A stretch of DNA of 64,000 bases from Marinomonas atlantica (GTDB lineage: Bacteria > Pseudomonadota > Gammaproteobacteria > Pseudomonadales > Marinomonadaceae). A model generated the notes under the pieces. It saw nothing but the letters and a program-made list of their open reading frames with translations, did not search any database and was not told where the DNA came from. This document shows, one piece after another, positions 34,520 through 43,928 of this stretch (its first letter is position 1; each line of letters begins with the position of its first letter). The stretch spans positions 310,001 through 374,000 of the forward strand of contig NZ_LTAW01000004.1 in NCBI RefSeq assembly GCF_001639725.1, read 5' to 3'. A program made the translations under genes and the position numbers.

Positions 34520-35209
34520 TTATCCAGTTTGCTCTCCGTAACGCGCGAATTTCTCTCGGGAGAAAAACAGGATTTGGGTTACCCAATATAAGATAGTGAT
34601 AAGTATGAGCGTAGTTGGTATCGCCACAATGAATAGTAGTTGCTCTTCTTGCATGCTCTTAAGGTTAGCGCCCATCATTTTTACGATTTTGTCGGTGAAT
34701 GCTAATGCTGCCCAAAGGATTGAAAAACCAATGCGCCAGACATGACGGATAATGCGTTGAGTGCCAGAAAACCCACACTGATAAAGGTTACGGATGTCCC
34801 CTAGTGCGCAGAAAATCGCGAAACAACCCCAGATTAGATAGGCTAGGGGCGACACATCTGCCTCGAGCCCACCCATACTGATAGAAAATGCAGTAATGGC
34901 GAAACCGACAACCCATACCAAGGCAATTACTTCTAGGACACCAGTTTCATTTTTTTTATGGTGTACGGTTAACCAAGCGGTAAACAAGGTATATAACACT
35001 ATTGTGCCTAATACCATGTCATCAATTGAGCTTTTGAGGTAACCGGTTGTAATACCTGAAACCAACATGACCATCATGGATGCGATAAAATAGGTACCTG
35101 CTTTCTTGTGAAGCACACTGCCTTTCTTTGCGCACATGGCAACGACTGATGTTATTAATGCAAGCGTTCCTGCAGGGGCATGTATTGCCCAAACGATGAT
35201 GTCTTTCAA
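34520..35209 (-). CDS. Conserved membrane protein (DUF2306-like)
   Basis: 229 residues with about seven hydrophobic helices. The N-terminal HAPAGTLALITSV...KKGSVLHKKAGTYF pattern resembles DUF2306/heme-oxidase-assembly-like small membrane proteins. Function unknown. It lies 39 nt downstream of a lipoprotein gene on the same strand and may be cotranscribed with it. Confidence 0.65.
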   Translation of the reverse strand: MKDIIVWAIHAPAGTLALITSVVAMCAKKGSVLHKKAGTYFIASMMVMLVSGITTGYLKSSIDDMVLGTIVLYTLFTAWLTVHHKKNETGVLEVIALVWVVGFAITAFSISMGGLEADVSPLAYLIWGCFAIFCALGDIRNLYQCGFSGTQRIIRHVWRIGFSILWAALAFTDKIVKMMGANLKSMQEEQLLFIVAIPTTLILITILYWVTQILFFSREKFARYGEQTG

Positions 35210-35248
35210 TGTAGAATCTCTGGTAAAAGTTAACTCAAGGTTGAGTGA

Positions 35249-35572
35249 TTAACGTGCATTCAATTGCAGAGCAGCGAGGTAGCCGTATTGCGAATTGCTG
35301 TGCTCTTGTGCTAAGTATTCGTAATAGGTGTAAGCTATTTCGCTCTTACCTAGCCTCTCATATGTATTTGCTTTTAAGTAAGTCAATTCGGCTTTTGTTT
35401 CAGTCGACATTTCCTTTGCGTTTTCTGCTTGGGAGATTAGCGCCAGCGTACGTTCGTATTTTTGAAGATCATAGTGCTTGTATGCTTCGGAAATAGAAGC
35501 CGTTTGCATCAGACTCGCACACGCGCTCAGCGAAAGCGTTGCTACTAGAAGCGCAATAGTGGGTAATTTCAT
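35249..35572 (-). CDS. Small lipoprotein with TPR-like helices
   Basis: 107 residues from ATG 35572 (AGGA 9 nt upstream; a TTG at 35581 is an alternative). Signal peptide with lipobox LSAC, then helical repeats with the TPR-like pattern (AYKHYDLQKYERTLALI and YLKANTYERLGKSEIAYTYY). Probably periplasmic and membrane-anchored. Function unknown. Confidence 0.75.
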   Translation of the reverse strand: MKLPTIALLVATLSLSACASLMQTASISEAYKHYDLQKYERTLALISQAENAKEMSTETKAELTYLKANTYERLGKSEIAYTYYEYLAQEHSNSQYGYLAALQLNAR

Positions 35573-35671
35573 CTCTACCAATCCTGTTAACGTGATTTAA
35601 CGTTGATAAGCCTACCAATGTGTAAATGAAAGCAATACAATCAATTTTTGGCTTCAGATATGCATATTTGT

Positions 35672-36565
35672 ATGGATTGGAAATCAATAACATTCGATTG
35701 GAATCGTGCCAGGGCTTTTTTGGTGACGGCGGAAGAAGGCTCTTTAGTTGCAGCAGCTCGATCATTGGGAATGACGCAACCTACTTTGGGGCGACAAGTA
35801 GCGGCGCTGGAGAGTGAAATTGGATTTGATCTATTTATCCGACGAGGTCGAGGCCTGGAGTTAACTCCTAATGGCATCAAATTGTTGGAACATGTACGAC
35901 TGATGGGTGATGCCGCTAACCAATTTTCTTTATCTGCTTCGGGTAAATCAGATGTGCTAAAGGGTGACGTTAGCATTACTGCGTCCGAACTCCTTTCCAC
36001 GTTTATGCTGCCGCCCATGATAAAGTCGTTACGGGAGCAGGAGCCTGGCATTGAAATCGAAATATATTCAACTAATGAGCAACGTGATCTCAGTCGAAGA
36101 GAGGCTGATATTGCGATCCGAAGTGTTCGTCCGACGCAGCCAGGGTTGATTGCAAACAAATTGTGCAGTGTTCAAGGTCACCTCTACGCAGCAAAAAGCT
36201 ATCTACAGAAACTGGAAAGCCCTCCGTCGATCGCTGAGTTGAACAAGGCGAACTTTATTGATAGTGAGAAATCAGGCCGCCTGATGACTTTGCTCAATTC
36301 ACAAGGCTTTAATCTGACCAAACAGAACTTCCCCATTATATCAAATAGCCATATTGTTCAGTGGGAATTAGTCAAACAAGGTATGGCTATTACTGCCACA
36401 GTAGAAGAAATTGGAGATAACGAGCCGTTGGTAGAACGTGTTGTTATCTCGGAACTTCCTCTAATTACCATGGATCTATGGCTAGTGACCCATAATGAAT
36501 TGCGAACTAGCCGTCGAATCAGACGAGTCTTTGATTTTTTGGTATCGGAGTTTTCTTATAATTAA
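35672..36565 (+). CDS. LysR-type regulator
   Basis: 297 residues from ATG 35672 (upstream in-frame ATG 35660 and TTG 35648 are possible). N-terminal HTH (AARSLGMTQPTLGRQVAALE) and LysR substrate domain. Its likely target is the small membrane protein gene 189 bp downstream or the divergent lipoprotein gene. Confidence 0.88.
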   Translation: MDWKSITFDWNRARAFLVTAEEGSLVAAARSLGMTQPTLGRQVAALESEIGFDLFIRRGRGLELTPNGIKLLEHVRLMGDAANQFSLSASGKSDVLKGDVSITASELLSTFMLPPMIKSLREQEPGIEIEIYSTNEQRDLSRREADIAIRSVRPTQPGLIANKLCSVQGHLYAAKSYLQKLESPPSIAELNKANFIDSEKSGRLMTLLNSQGFNLTKQNFPIISNSHIVQWELVKQGMAITATVEEIGDNEPLVERVVISELPLITMDLWLVTHNELRTSRRIRRVFDFLVSEFSYN

Positions 36566-36754
36566 ACACGTGCTGTAAAAATCGTTACTAGCTTAAGAAT
36601 GTCTTCTAAACTAATACTAAATACTATGAACAAGTTACTGCACTTACACTATGAAACATAGCCAATTACCGAGTAACATGAAAATGCAGTCTGATCCTGC
36701 TAACGTCGGGCCATTGATTTAAGTTTTATGCGTAAATGAAATTTAGGGAAAAGA

Positions 36755-37141
36755 ATGCTTGATACAAACACAGCTGCATACGTTTTTGGTTTTTTTACTG
36801 CAATTGTCATGCTGTTTCAATTAGCGCTAGCACTAGGTGCACCTTGGGGAGAAATGGCAATGGGTGGTAAGTTCCCTGGCCGTTTTTCGCCAATACTTCG
36901 AGTTAGTGCGATAGTACAAATGCTGCTAATGGGATTTGCAGCGATTGTAGTGTTAACACGCGCAGGTTTAGTTTTAGAAAATTACTTTGTGTTCTCAAAA
37001 TCGGCTATTTGGTTTGTTGTTACTTTGTGTGTACTAAGTGCGATTTTAAACACCATTACACCGAGTAAAAAGGAAAGAATCTTGTGGTCTCCAGTCACAA
37101 TCATTTTGATGGTTTGTGCAGTAGCTGTTGCTCGGAGCTAG
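36755..37141 (+). CDS. Small four-helix membrane protein
   Basis: 128 residues with four hydrophobic segments (about 7-29, 50-68, 83-99, 108-126). A glycine-rich GAPWGEMAMGGKFPGRF loop follows helix 1, typical of a conserved uncharacterised family. Neighbour of a LysR gene. Function unknown. Confidence 0.7.
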   Translation: MLDTNTAAYVFGFFTAIVMLFQLALALGAPWGEMAMGGKFPGRFSPILRVSAIVQMLLMGFAAIVVLTRAGLVLENYFVFSKSAIWFVVTLCVLSAILNTITPSKKERILWSPVTIILMVCAVAVARS

Positions 37142-37587
37142 GATTGAAGTTAAAGCGCGCAACTAGGCGTTCCATTTTGAGTACGGGTGAAGATGGGGTA
37201 GCGTTCACAAGTCAATCAGAGTGTTGAATGTACTGAGAATTAATAAATTAGATCACAGAGATGGTAAGTGCTCTATGCGCGGTTACTAGTACTGGGTATT
37301 TTAGTTTCAAAGGCGGGCCAGCCCACAAGGTCGCATTATTAATCGTCCGAAAGTCGATGTCATTTGTTATTGAATACTCAGATTGGGTAATATGTAGCCT
37401 TAATTTCTTTTGCATTGCTGCACCCTACGGGTAGCATCATTTCTTGGGCGTAATACTATGGGTTTCTGGCAATAGTATTATTCATGTTTGGCCTTAGCTT
37501 GCTGTATGGTCCAAAACGTAACAAGTCAAGCAAGAAGGGTGTGCAAACAACACGCCTCTTTTTAAGGAGTAGCTCGAGGATTGATAT
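37142..37587. other. Intergenic region
   Basis: 446 bp with no convincing gene. It ends with a weak hairpin GGTGTG/CACGCC plus a T-run near 37539-37563. A short open frame in 37440-37610 translates to a hydrophobic helix (FLAIVLFMFGLSLLYG) and may be a gene remnant. Confidence 0.4.
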
Positions 37588-38262
37588 GTGGATCCAATAG
37601 TAATTAAAGCCCCTTTGCAGGGTGAGTATGTGGCGACTACTTCACCAGGTGATAGAGTTCCAAGTCATGGCACACACGAATGGGGCATGACTTACGCCTA
37701 TGATTTTATCCAAGTTAGGAAAAATAAGAACGACTTACTAACATGGCACAATAAATCTCTTTCGGAGTACTTCCTCGCTAGGGTGAAACTTTCAGATACC
37801 TTTGGTTGGGGACAACCTATTTACTCACCAATTGATGGTTTAGTGTGTGATGTATTCAATTCTGTTAAAGAACGAAATCGTTTACATATTCTTAGTGATA
37901 TTGGTTTTGCTTTCTACAATGAGCTTTTCTTTTCATATAAGAGAGGACAGATCCATAAGCTTGGCGGGAACTATTTAATAATTGAAGGAAAAAACTGCTG
38001 TGTATTTATTGCTCATGCAAAAACAGGCTCAATCAAACCAAAAGTAGGTGATATGGTTGTTGCTGGTGAGTTAATTGGCGAGCTTGGTCATTCAGGTAAC
38101 TCATCAGCTCCACACTTACATGTGCAGCTGATGGATCGCGTTGACCTAAAATCTTCTAAAGGTCTTCCGTGTTGCTTTGAAAGCTATGAGGTTTGGAGAG
38201 ATGGTGTTTGGAAGCCTGTTAGAAACTCTATTCCAACTAGATCTGAAATAATAAAGTTCTAA
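37588..38262 (+). CDS. M23/LytM-like metallopeptidase domain protein without signal peptide
   Basis: 224 residues from GTG 37588 (GAGGA upstream). Metal ligands of the LytM fold appear as His/Asp in THEWGMTYAYDF (~30-40), HxH in PHLHVQ (~176-178) and a VGDMVVAGELIGELGHSGNS segment. No signal peptide or membrane helix, so it would act in the cytosol or be released by lysis or another route. Relatives may be non-peptidase. The TAA stop is the first three bases of a 7 x 7-bp tandem repeat. Confidence 0.75.
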   Translation: MDPIVIKAPLQGEYVATTSPGDRVPSHGTHEWGMTYAYDFIQVRKNKNDLLTWHNKSLSEYFLARVKLSDTFGWGQPIYSPIDGLVCDVFNSVKERNRLHILSDIGFAFYNELFFSYKRGQIHKLGGNYLIIEGKNCCVFIAHAKTGSIKPKVGDMVVAGELIGELGHSGNSSAPHLHVQLMDRVDLKSSKGLPCCFESYEVWRDGVWKPVRNSIPTRSEIIKF

Positions 38263-38312
38263 TCACTAATCACTAATCACTAATCACTAATCACTAATCA
38301 CTAATCACTAAT
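38260..38312 (+). repeat. Heptanucleotide tandem repeat (TAATCAC)7
   Basis: Seven perfect copies of TAATCAC from 38260 to 38308 plus a partial TAAT. The first copy supplies the stop codon of the M23-like gene. Confidence 0.97.
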
Positions 38313-38585
38313 AGTAGCAACGTCTAAGCGAAAGATGGAGTAGGGTCTCAATAGTTAGCAAAGATGTTGTTAGGCCTTAAAAGTATTGTGGAGAAGTTTT
38401 TGTTGAACCATAACTTAAGTAGCTCAAACCGGCCTTAGTAATGATCTGATTACTAAAATAAGCGAATAAAAAATAACAAGGTTGTAGAGCCACGTATCTG
38501 AAATGGCGAAGTGGTTCTTTATTTGTGGAGTAAGGGTTATTGAGCTATCGGTGATCTCAGGACTGTTGTTGTTCTTTGCTTGCCT
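38313..38585. other. Intergenic region between convergent genes
   Basis: No gene or clear terminator seen in ~270 bp after the tandem repeat. Confidence 0.4.
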
Positions 38586-39626
38586 TTATTCAAGAACAAA
38601 TTGAATGCAGTTTTTCCCAGAGGATTTGGCAACATACATAGCTTTATCAATATTGATGAGTGAGGTTTTATGATCTTTAGGGAAGAAGCTGCCTACACCG
38701 ATGCTAACAGTGACGTTCCGGCCTATTTCAAAGTCATATTCTGCAATAATTTGTTGAACAGTATCTATTTGAAACTTTGCTTTCTTCTCATCTTCGTAGT
38801 TAAAGAGTATGGCAAACTCTTCACCGCCCCAGCGAGCTACTGTACCATCATGACCAACTGTCTCTTTCAATATGAAAGCGATTTTTTGTAAAACGGTATC
38901 ACCAACTTCATGTCCGTAGTTGTCATTGATGCTTTTAAAGTTATCAACATCTAACATGGCGAAATGCGCTGATTCTTGGGTGCTACGCAGCATATCTTCC
39001 AAGAAGCGCCTGTTCTTAAGTTCTGTTAAGCCATCAGTTGAGGCAAGTGTCTTTAGCTTCTTGTTTGATGCTTTCAATAATTGATGTGATCTGATGCGAC
39101 TGGATTCGTAGAAACAAGCGAACACAAACAGCAGGATGTAAATCATAGAGAGCTGTATATAGCTGACAAAGTGGAAGGGAGCGGGTTTCCATATCCCAAT
39201 GTGATGAATACACAACCAAGAAAAAGCAGCAAAATACAACAGACTGAATATACCGCCACGCCAAAAACCTAATAAAAACACGCTAAGCACAGGGCTTAGG
39301 AGCGCCAAAGCTAATGAACTTGACTTATTACCGACTTGGAGCATTACCAGAAAACAAATTGCCATGACAACTAAAAGCAGTAGGAACGCAGCTGTGTTAA
39401 TTTGTTTTTTTACTAATAGTAGATAAAGACTCAATAGGCAAAGAACGGCGCTGATGGCTTCAGCAGCGATTAAAACTGGGTAGCGGCCAGTTTTAATGTT
39501 ATAGATTAAAAAACCAATAATCCCAGCACTGACAAAAATAATAGAAGTAAGTAAGATCGTCAGATATCGATGTTGTTCATCAGACGAATCAATATTAAAA
39601 CATTTACTCAGGATCTTATTTATCAC
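38586..39626 (-). CDS. Membrane diguanylate cyclase
   Basis: 346 residues. About six hydrophobic helices fill residues 20-185 with no recognised periplasmic domain, then a GGDEF domain from ~195. Active motif GGEEF in ARWGGEEFAIL; no RxxD I-site. Sits alone between the M23-like gene and a LysR gene. Likely makes c-di-GMP at the inner membrane. Confidence 0.9.
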   Translation of the reverse strand: MINKILSKCFNIDSSDEQHRYLTILLTSIIFVSAGIIGFLIYNIKTGRYPVLIAAEAISAVLCLLSLYLLLVKKQINTAAFLLLLVVMAICFLVMLQVGNKSSSLALALLSPVLSVFLLGFWRGGIFSLLYFAAFSWLCIHHIGIWKPAPFHFVSYIQLSMIYILLFVFACFYESSRIRSHQLLKASNKKLKTLASTDGLTELKNRRFLEDMLRSTQESAHFAMLDVDNFKSINDNYGHEVGDTVLQKIAFILKETVGHDGTVARWGGEEFAILFNYEDEKKAKFQIDTVQQIIAEYDFEIGRNVTVSIGVGSFFPKDHKTSLINIDKAMYVAKSSGKNCIQFVLE

Positions 39627-39824
39627 GTTGTCGTCTAGTCCTTTATCTATGGTTTATTGATTTTAGCGTCATTGACCGCCAAAAACGACTGTTAAAATCA
39701 ATCGGGGGCCAGATTTAATTAGTATTATTACTGACTTTCAGGCGGCTTCTAATACCTGAGGATCATCCCCAAATTCTTGCCTGAACTGTTTTTATGCTCT
39801 CAAACCTATTTCTTCTAGCGTCTA

Positions 39825-40724
39825 TCACGGTGCGAATACGTTTGCCGATAGCTTGCTTCTTAGTAGCTCCCTGAGGGCAATAACGGCAGGGGTAATTTGT
39901 TCTCTACTAGGACAGATCAAATGCAATTCTACTGTTGGTGATTCATAGTTAGGCAGCAGTTGAACAAGTTGTCCGTTTTTTAGTTCTGAGTAGATATCTA
40001 TATAAGAACGGTATGCAATGCCTTTTCCTGCAACGGCCCATCGTTTGACAATATCTGTGTCATTACTGACGCGATTGCTTTCGACCTTAATTTTGTAGGT
40101 ATTCGTAAGATTTGAGTAATGCCATTGATCAAAAAAACGGCCTGCTCGACGATATAATAAACACTTATGAGTGGTGAGTTGCTCTGGCGTAATAGGCTCA
40201 CCATGCTCCAATATGTAATCAGGCGCGGCGCAGGTGATTCGTTTTACCGTTGCGATTTTAAACGACACCATGGATGAGTCTTCAGGTTTCCCATAACGCA
40301 GGGCAATATCAACTTGCTCAAGAAAAAAATCAGAAACTGAATCACCGACGGTTAAATCAATCGACAATAACGGATGCTCTTCTAATAGCTCGTCTATCCA
40401 CGGTAATAGGGTGTTACGACCTAAATCCGATGACACAGACAGTCTGAGTTTACCGGTTACGTTACCCTGTGTTTGATGTGCTGAAAGGCGGCCCTGTTCT
40501 AGGCTATTTAAGGCTTGACGGCAGTGAAACAAAAACTGTTCCCCTTGAGGAGTAATTCTAAGTTGCCTAGTGCTTCTAATAAACAGTTGTACCTCTAAAT
40601 TTTTTTCCAATCTTTTAAGCGCTGAACTGACACCAGCAGTCGTGATATTTAACTGATTAGCTGTTTCTGTCAGGCTGCCAGTTTCAACTATTCGAATAAA
40701 TAACTGTAGATCAGATAGGTTCAT
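39825..40724 (-). CDS. LysR-type regulator divergent from Old Yellow Enzyme gene
   Basis: 299 residues from ATG 40724 (MNLSDLQLF; ATG 40733 is also in frame). N-terminal HTH (TANQLNITTAGVSSALKRLEK) and LysR effector domain. It is divergent from the flavin oxidoreductase gene with 125 bp between, so it likely controls that gene and itself. Confidence 0.88.
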   Translation of the reverse strand: MNLSDLQLFIRIVETGSLTETANQLNITTAGVSSALKRLEKNLEVQLFIRSTRQLRITPQGEQFLFHCRQALNSLEQGRLSAHQTQGNVTGKLRLSVSSDLGRNTLLPWIDELLEEHPLLSIDLTVGDSVSDFFLEQVDIALRYGKPEDSSMVSFKIATVKRITCAAPDYILEHGEPITPEQLTTHKCLLYRRAGRFFDQWHYSNLTNTYKIKVESNRVSNDTDIVKRWAVAGKGIAYRSYIDIYSELKNGQLVQLLPNYESPTVELHLICPSREQITPAVIALRELLRSKLSANVFAP

Positions 40725-40849
40725 TGTTAACAAATATTTAATAGTGTTTATAGGATTGGTCTGTTTTTAGTTTAGTAGTATGTGGCCATAATGTCTCTAG
40801 TGCTAAGAATTAATACAGTATCTAAACACGACGAGTTCAAGAGGCCGAT

Positions 40850-42058
40850 ATGATTCAAACTTTAGAAAGCAATGTTTTATTGGACTGCTCATTTGATTTG
40901 CCTTGTGGCGCAACCATAAAAAACCGTCTTCTTAAATCTGCAATGTCCGATGGACTTGCTGATGGCGAAGGCAATCCAACTGAATGCCAAATTCGCCTCT
41001 ATCAGCGTTGGGCGGAAGGTGGCGTGGGGTTGTCGATCGTTGGAGAGGTGCAAGTGGATCCAAATTATCCAGAATCACCAGGGAACATTGTTTTAGGTGA
41101 TCATTCAAATTATGAATCGCTACAGGCGTTAACCAGTCGAGCCTCAATAAATGGCGCTCATATTTGGGCTCAATTAGGTCACGCTGGGGCGCTTGCTTAC
41201 CAGCCTATACGCCAATTGAAAGGTCCTTCGACACTTAAAATCGGAGAGTTTGAATGCTTGGGCATGTCCGAAGAAGAAGTATCTTGCTTACCTGATCAGT
41301 ACGCCAGTGCAGCAAAAATCGCCAAAAAGGCAGGCTTTACTGGTGTGCAAATTCATGCAGATCATGGTTTTTTGCTTAGCCAATTTTTGTCTCCGCTTTT
41401 TAATCGTCGAGCAGATAAATACGGTGGTTCTGTCGAAGCTCGCAGTAAGATTGTTGTAGAAATTATCAGTAAAGTTCGAGCAATGGTTGGAGGTGCTTTT
41501 CCCATTTCTATCAAGATGAATTCTTCTGATCAATTAGAGGGCGGACTAACTCAGGAAGAGGCCTTAGGTGTTGTTCAGGTTCTTAATCATACAACGGTTG
41601 ATTTGATCGAGATAAGTGGTGGCTCTTATTTTCCCGGAGCAAAAGCAAGTTCTGATAGGGCGTCTAGTGGTGCTTATTATATTGATTTTGCAATGAGGGC
41701 AAGAAGTATAACGAATAAACCTTTAGCGCTAACGGGAGGCTTTAAGGAGTGTACACAAGCTCTAAATGTGATGTCTTCAAAGATGGTAGATTTTATAGGA
41801 TTAGGGAGAGTATTAATCCTGAAACCAGAATTACCAACAGATTGGTTACACGGTATAAACACTATTCCAGAGTTTCCTCGATTCGAGTCGCCTCCTGAGG
41901 GAGGAATGACGGCATGGTATACCATGGCTTTAGCTCGATTAGGTAATGTCGATGAACATAATAACGAGCCTGATCTACAAACGGCTATTGACGATTATGA
42001 AGAACGCAGTCGAAAACAAGCTAGCCTTTGGGTTGCTATGTTCCAAGATATCAAATAA
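40850..42058 (+). CDS. NADH:flavin oxidoreductase, Old Yellow Enzyme family
   Basis: 402-residue FMN-binding TIM barrel. Family pattern GVQIHADHGFLLSQFLSPLFNRRADKYGG is split over the substrate His and the loop after it; ALTGGF and FIGLGRVLI give the phosphate-binding end. HADH stands where HxxN/HAAH is usual. Cytosolic ene-reductase or dienoyl-CoA reductase-like activity on an unknown alpha,beta-unsaturated substrate. AAGAGG precedes the ATG. Controlled, by inference, by the divergent LysR protein. Confidence 0.9.
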   Translation: MIQTLESNVLLDCSFDLPCGATIKNRLLKSAMSDGLADGEGNPTECQIRLYQRWAEGGVGLSIVGEVQVDPNYPESPGNIVLGDHSNYESLQALTSRASINGAHIWAQLGHAGALAYQPIRQLKGPSTLKIGEFECLGMSEEEVSCLPDQYASAAKIAKKAGFTGVQIHADHGFLLSQFLSPLFNRRADKYGGSVEARSKIVVEIISKVRAMVGGAFPISIKMNSSDQLEGGLTQEEALGVVQVLNHTTVDLIEISGGSYFPGAKASSDRASSGAYYIDFAMRARSITNKPLALTGGFKECTQALNVMSSKMVDFIGLGRVLILKPELPTDWLHGINTIPEFPRFESPPEGGMTAWYTMALARLGNVDEHNNEPDLQTAIDDYEERSRKQASLWVAMFQDIK

Positions 42059-42206
42059 GCAGTAAAAAAAGCGCTATGAGCACACTTTGAGGATTGTAAA
42101 GCCGCTTTATTGGTTCTCGTTTGTAAATGCATTAGTCTTTTTGGAGATGTAAAGAAAGTCAGAATTTTGCTTATTAAATGTTAATACAATTAAAGTGAGG
42201 ATTTCT

Positions 42207-42575
42207 ATGAGCGAGTTTATCAGGCCCATCGCTGAGTGGTGTGCAGCGGGAATCGAATTTCTCGGGTTAAGTATTATCATTCTATTTGCGGCGGTATCTT
42301 TGATTAAAGGCGTGATGCTTCTTATCAAAGGTCTACCAAGAGAAGATGTGTTTAAAAAAGTTCGTCGTACGTTGGGTTACGGTATTTTGCTTGGGTTAGA
42401 GTTTCTTGTAGCAGCAGATATTATTCATACCGTGGCGGTTGAGCTGACTTTTGAGTCCGTTGGTGTATTGGCCTTAGTGGTGTTGATACGTACTTTCTTG
42501 AGCTTCACACTGGATCTTGAGCTGACGGGACGTTGGCCTTGGCAAGAGCGCAAACATGATGCTAAAGAGTCTTAA
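42207..42575 (+). CDS. DUF1622 family membrane protein
   Basis: 122 residues from ATG 42207 (GTGAGG upstream). Three helices; the LGYGILLGLEFLVAADIIHTV and RTFLSFTLDLELTGRWPW stretches define DUF1622. Function unknown. Confidence 0.88.
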   Translation: MSEFIRPIAEWCAAGIEFLGLSIIILFAAVSLIKGVMLLIKGLPREDVFKKVRRTLGYGILLGLEFLVAADIIHTVAVELTFESVGVLALVVLIRTFLSFTLDLELTGRWPWQERKHDAKES

Positions 42576-42650
42576 GTGATTGAAGCAAAAAAGTTTAAAA
42601 ATCACTTACGTGAAAGCGTGATGTGTCACTTATTAATAGTTTAGCCAATC

Positions 42651-42684
42651 GAAGAAGCCAGTTCCGTCACGAACTGGCTTCTTC
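42651..42684. terminator. Bidirectional hairpin between convergent genes
   Basis: Perfect 14-bp inverted repeat GAAGAAGCCAGTTC/GAACTGGCTTCTTC with a 6-nt loop, between the DUF1622 gene and the convergent acidic-protein gene. The downstream T-run is poor. Confidence 0.6.
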
Positions 42685-42710
42685 ATGATCAGTAAGGCTC
42701 AATATAGCCA

Positions 42711-43520
42711 TTAACTGCTAAAGTTAACGATATCCCAAGTTATGTCTTCGCTGGTGATGCCGACGATTTCGATTTCGCCTAATTGACCTAGGTCGACTTC
42801 TAGGGTGTGACCATCGTGTTCGATGTCTTCTATACGCTGCACGAATTCCTCTGCGTTGCTGATGCCAAATTCTTGCGAAAGGTTAATCTGATCACCTTCA
42901 GTGGCGTTGAAATTAAAGATTTTCAGATCATCGCCCACATTAAAGCTAACGTTGTCTTGCTGATGGGTGTTTAAAATCAGCACGGTTTCTTGTTGATCCT
43001 CAGTGTTTAATGGCTCAAAAGGGTCTGTCGATTGGCGATCGCTGTCATGGTTATCGCGGACAAATTCTTCGGAGAGTTTGTGGTATTGACCGTCGTTGTT
43101 TATATCTTGGTAGACCGTCTTTTCGAAAACTGAACGCTCAGGCTCAAACTCTGTGATGAGGTTGTTGTTGATCTCAAAACTGTGATTAAAGATCGATTCG
43201 TCCTCTACATCGCCATCTGCTTCGTATTCGGTTTTTCCGATGACGACATTATCTTGTACGTCGAACGTATAGTAATCTTGGCCCGTTGTACTTTGACTGT
43301 AGGTCGTTTGACCTTCTACAAAGATGCCGTCGTTGTCATCATCGGTAAATGCGGTTACTTCTAAGCCACCATCGTCTCGCTCTTCTTTGTAGACGATGTT
43401 GTTTTCAACATAGTAACGCTCGTCCGCATCGATATGTTCTTGCTGCCAGCGGCCATCGTCCCATTCTAGAATGCCGACGACCTGGTTTTTTTGAATGTTA
43501 AAGCGGTATTGATCAGACAT
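42711..43520 (-). CDS. Acidic protein with Ca2+-binding-like motifs, possible type I secretion substrate
   Basis: 269 residues, very acidic, no N-terminal signal peptide. EF-hand-like loops TDDDNDGIF and DINNDGQY, and repeated VENN/VQDN/INNN strand turns suggest a beta-repeat. The C-terminal ~90 residues (VLILNTHQ..., ending DIVNFSS) resemble the secretion end of RTX-like type I substrates. No transporter genes nearby. It lies 27 nt downstream of the ygiW-like gene, so is probably in its transcript. Confidence 0.55.
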   Translation of the reverse strand: MSDQYRFNIQKNQVVGILEWDDGRWQQEHIDADERYYVENNIVYKEERDDGGLEVTAFTDDDNDGIFVEGQTTYSQSTTGQDYYTFDVQDNVVIGKTEYEADGDVEDESIFNHSFEINNNLITEFEPERSVFEKTVYQDINNDGQYHKLSEEFVRDNHDSDRQSTDPFEPLNTEDQQETVLILNTHQQDNVSFNVGDDLKIFNFNATEGDQINLSQEFGISNAEEFVQRIEDIEHDGHTLEVDLGQLGEIEIVGITSEDITWDIVNFSS

Positions 43521-43547
43521 TATGAACTCCTTGTAGTCGTGGGACGA

Positions 43548-43862
43548 TTAGTTAACGGTTAGGTAATCGACTTCAAATTCATTGGTGTCGTGTTCGCGGT
43601 CAATCTCGCCGTAAAGCGTTACATCTTGTCCGCTTTTCAAGGTGATGTGACGGGTAATATCATCATCAATTTCTACCGTCATTTGACCGCTGTCATCGCT
43701 AAATTCGTAGCGTTCATGACCAAGAGATTTACCCAGTGTGCCGGTAAGAGTGGCTTGAGTGTTGTCGCGCGCGTCTAAGGCGTCAGATACGTGCATGTCA
43801 TTAGCTGCGATCGTCACAGTGCTAGCGGCAAGTAGGGCGGTAGTCAGTAGTAATCTCTTCAT
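43548..43862 (-). CDS. YgiW/YdeI-type periplasmic OB-fold stress protein
   Basis: 104 residues: signal peptide to about IAA-20, then the BOF (bacterial OB-fold) domain with TLTGTLGKSLGHERYEFSDDSG and the VTLYGEID strand. In enterobacteria ygiW adjoins qseBC; here the gene follows a qseBC-like pair, now broken. A TGAAG-N6-TGAAG box lies about 50 bp upstream and is likely its regulatory site. Confidence 0.85.
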   Translation of the reverse strand: MKRLLLTTALLAASTVTIAANDMHVSDALDARDNTQATLTGTLGKSLGHERYEFSDDSGQMTVEIDDDITRHITLKSGQDVTLYGEIDREHDTNEFEVDYLTVN

Positions 43863-43912
43863 TGTTCATCTCCTTTTGGGTCGTTGTTAATGAAGAGATT
43901 ACTGGTCTTAGA

Positions 43913-43928
43913 TGAAGTTAACCTGAAG
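43913..43928 (-). promoter_or_regulatory. QseB/PmrA-type box upstream of ygiW-like gene
   Basis: On the minus strand CTTCA-GGTTAA-CTTCA, a direct repeat with 11-bp period as used by OmpR-family regulators (CTTAA-N6-CTTAA in QseB/PmrA). It overlaps the stop codon of the kinase gene. The same box occurs at 45952-45967. Confidence 0.6.

Noticed and set aside
38260..38312. CRISPR-like array
   Set aside because: The units are 7 bp without spacers; it is a simple tandem repeat.
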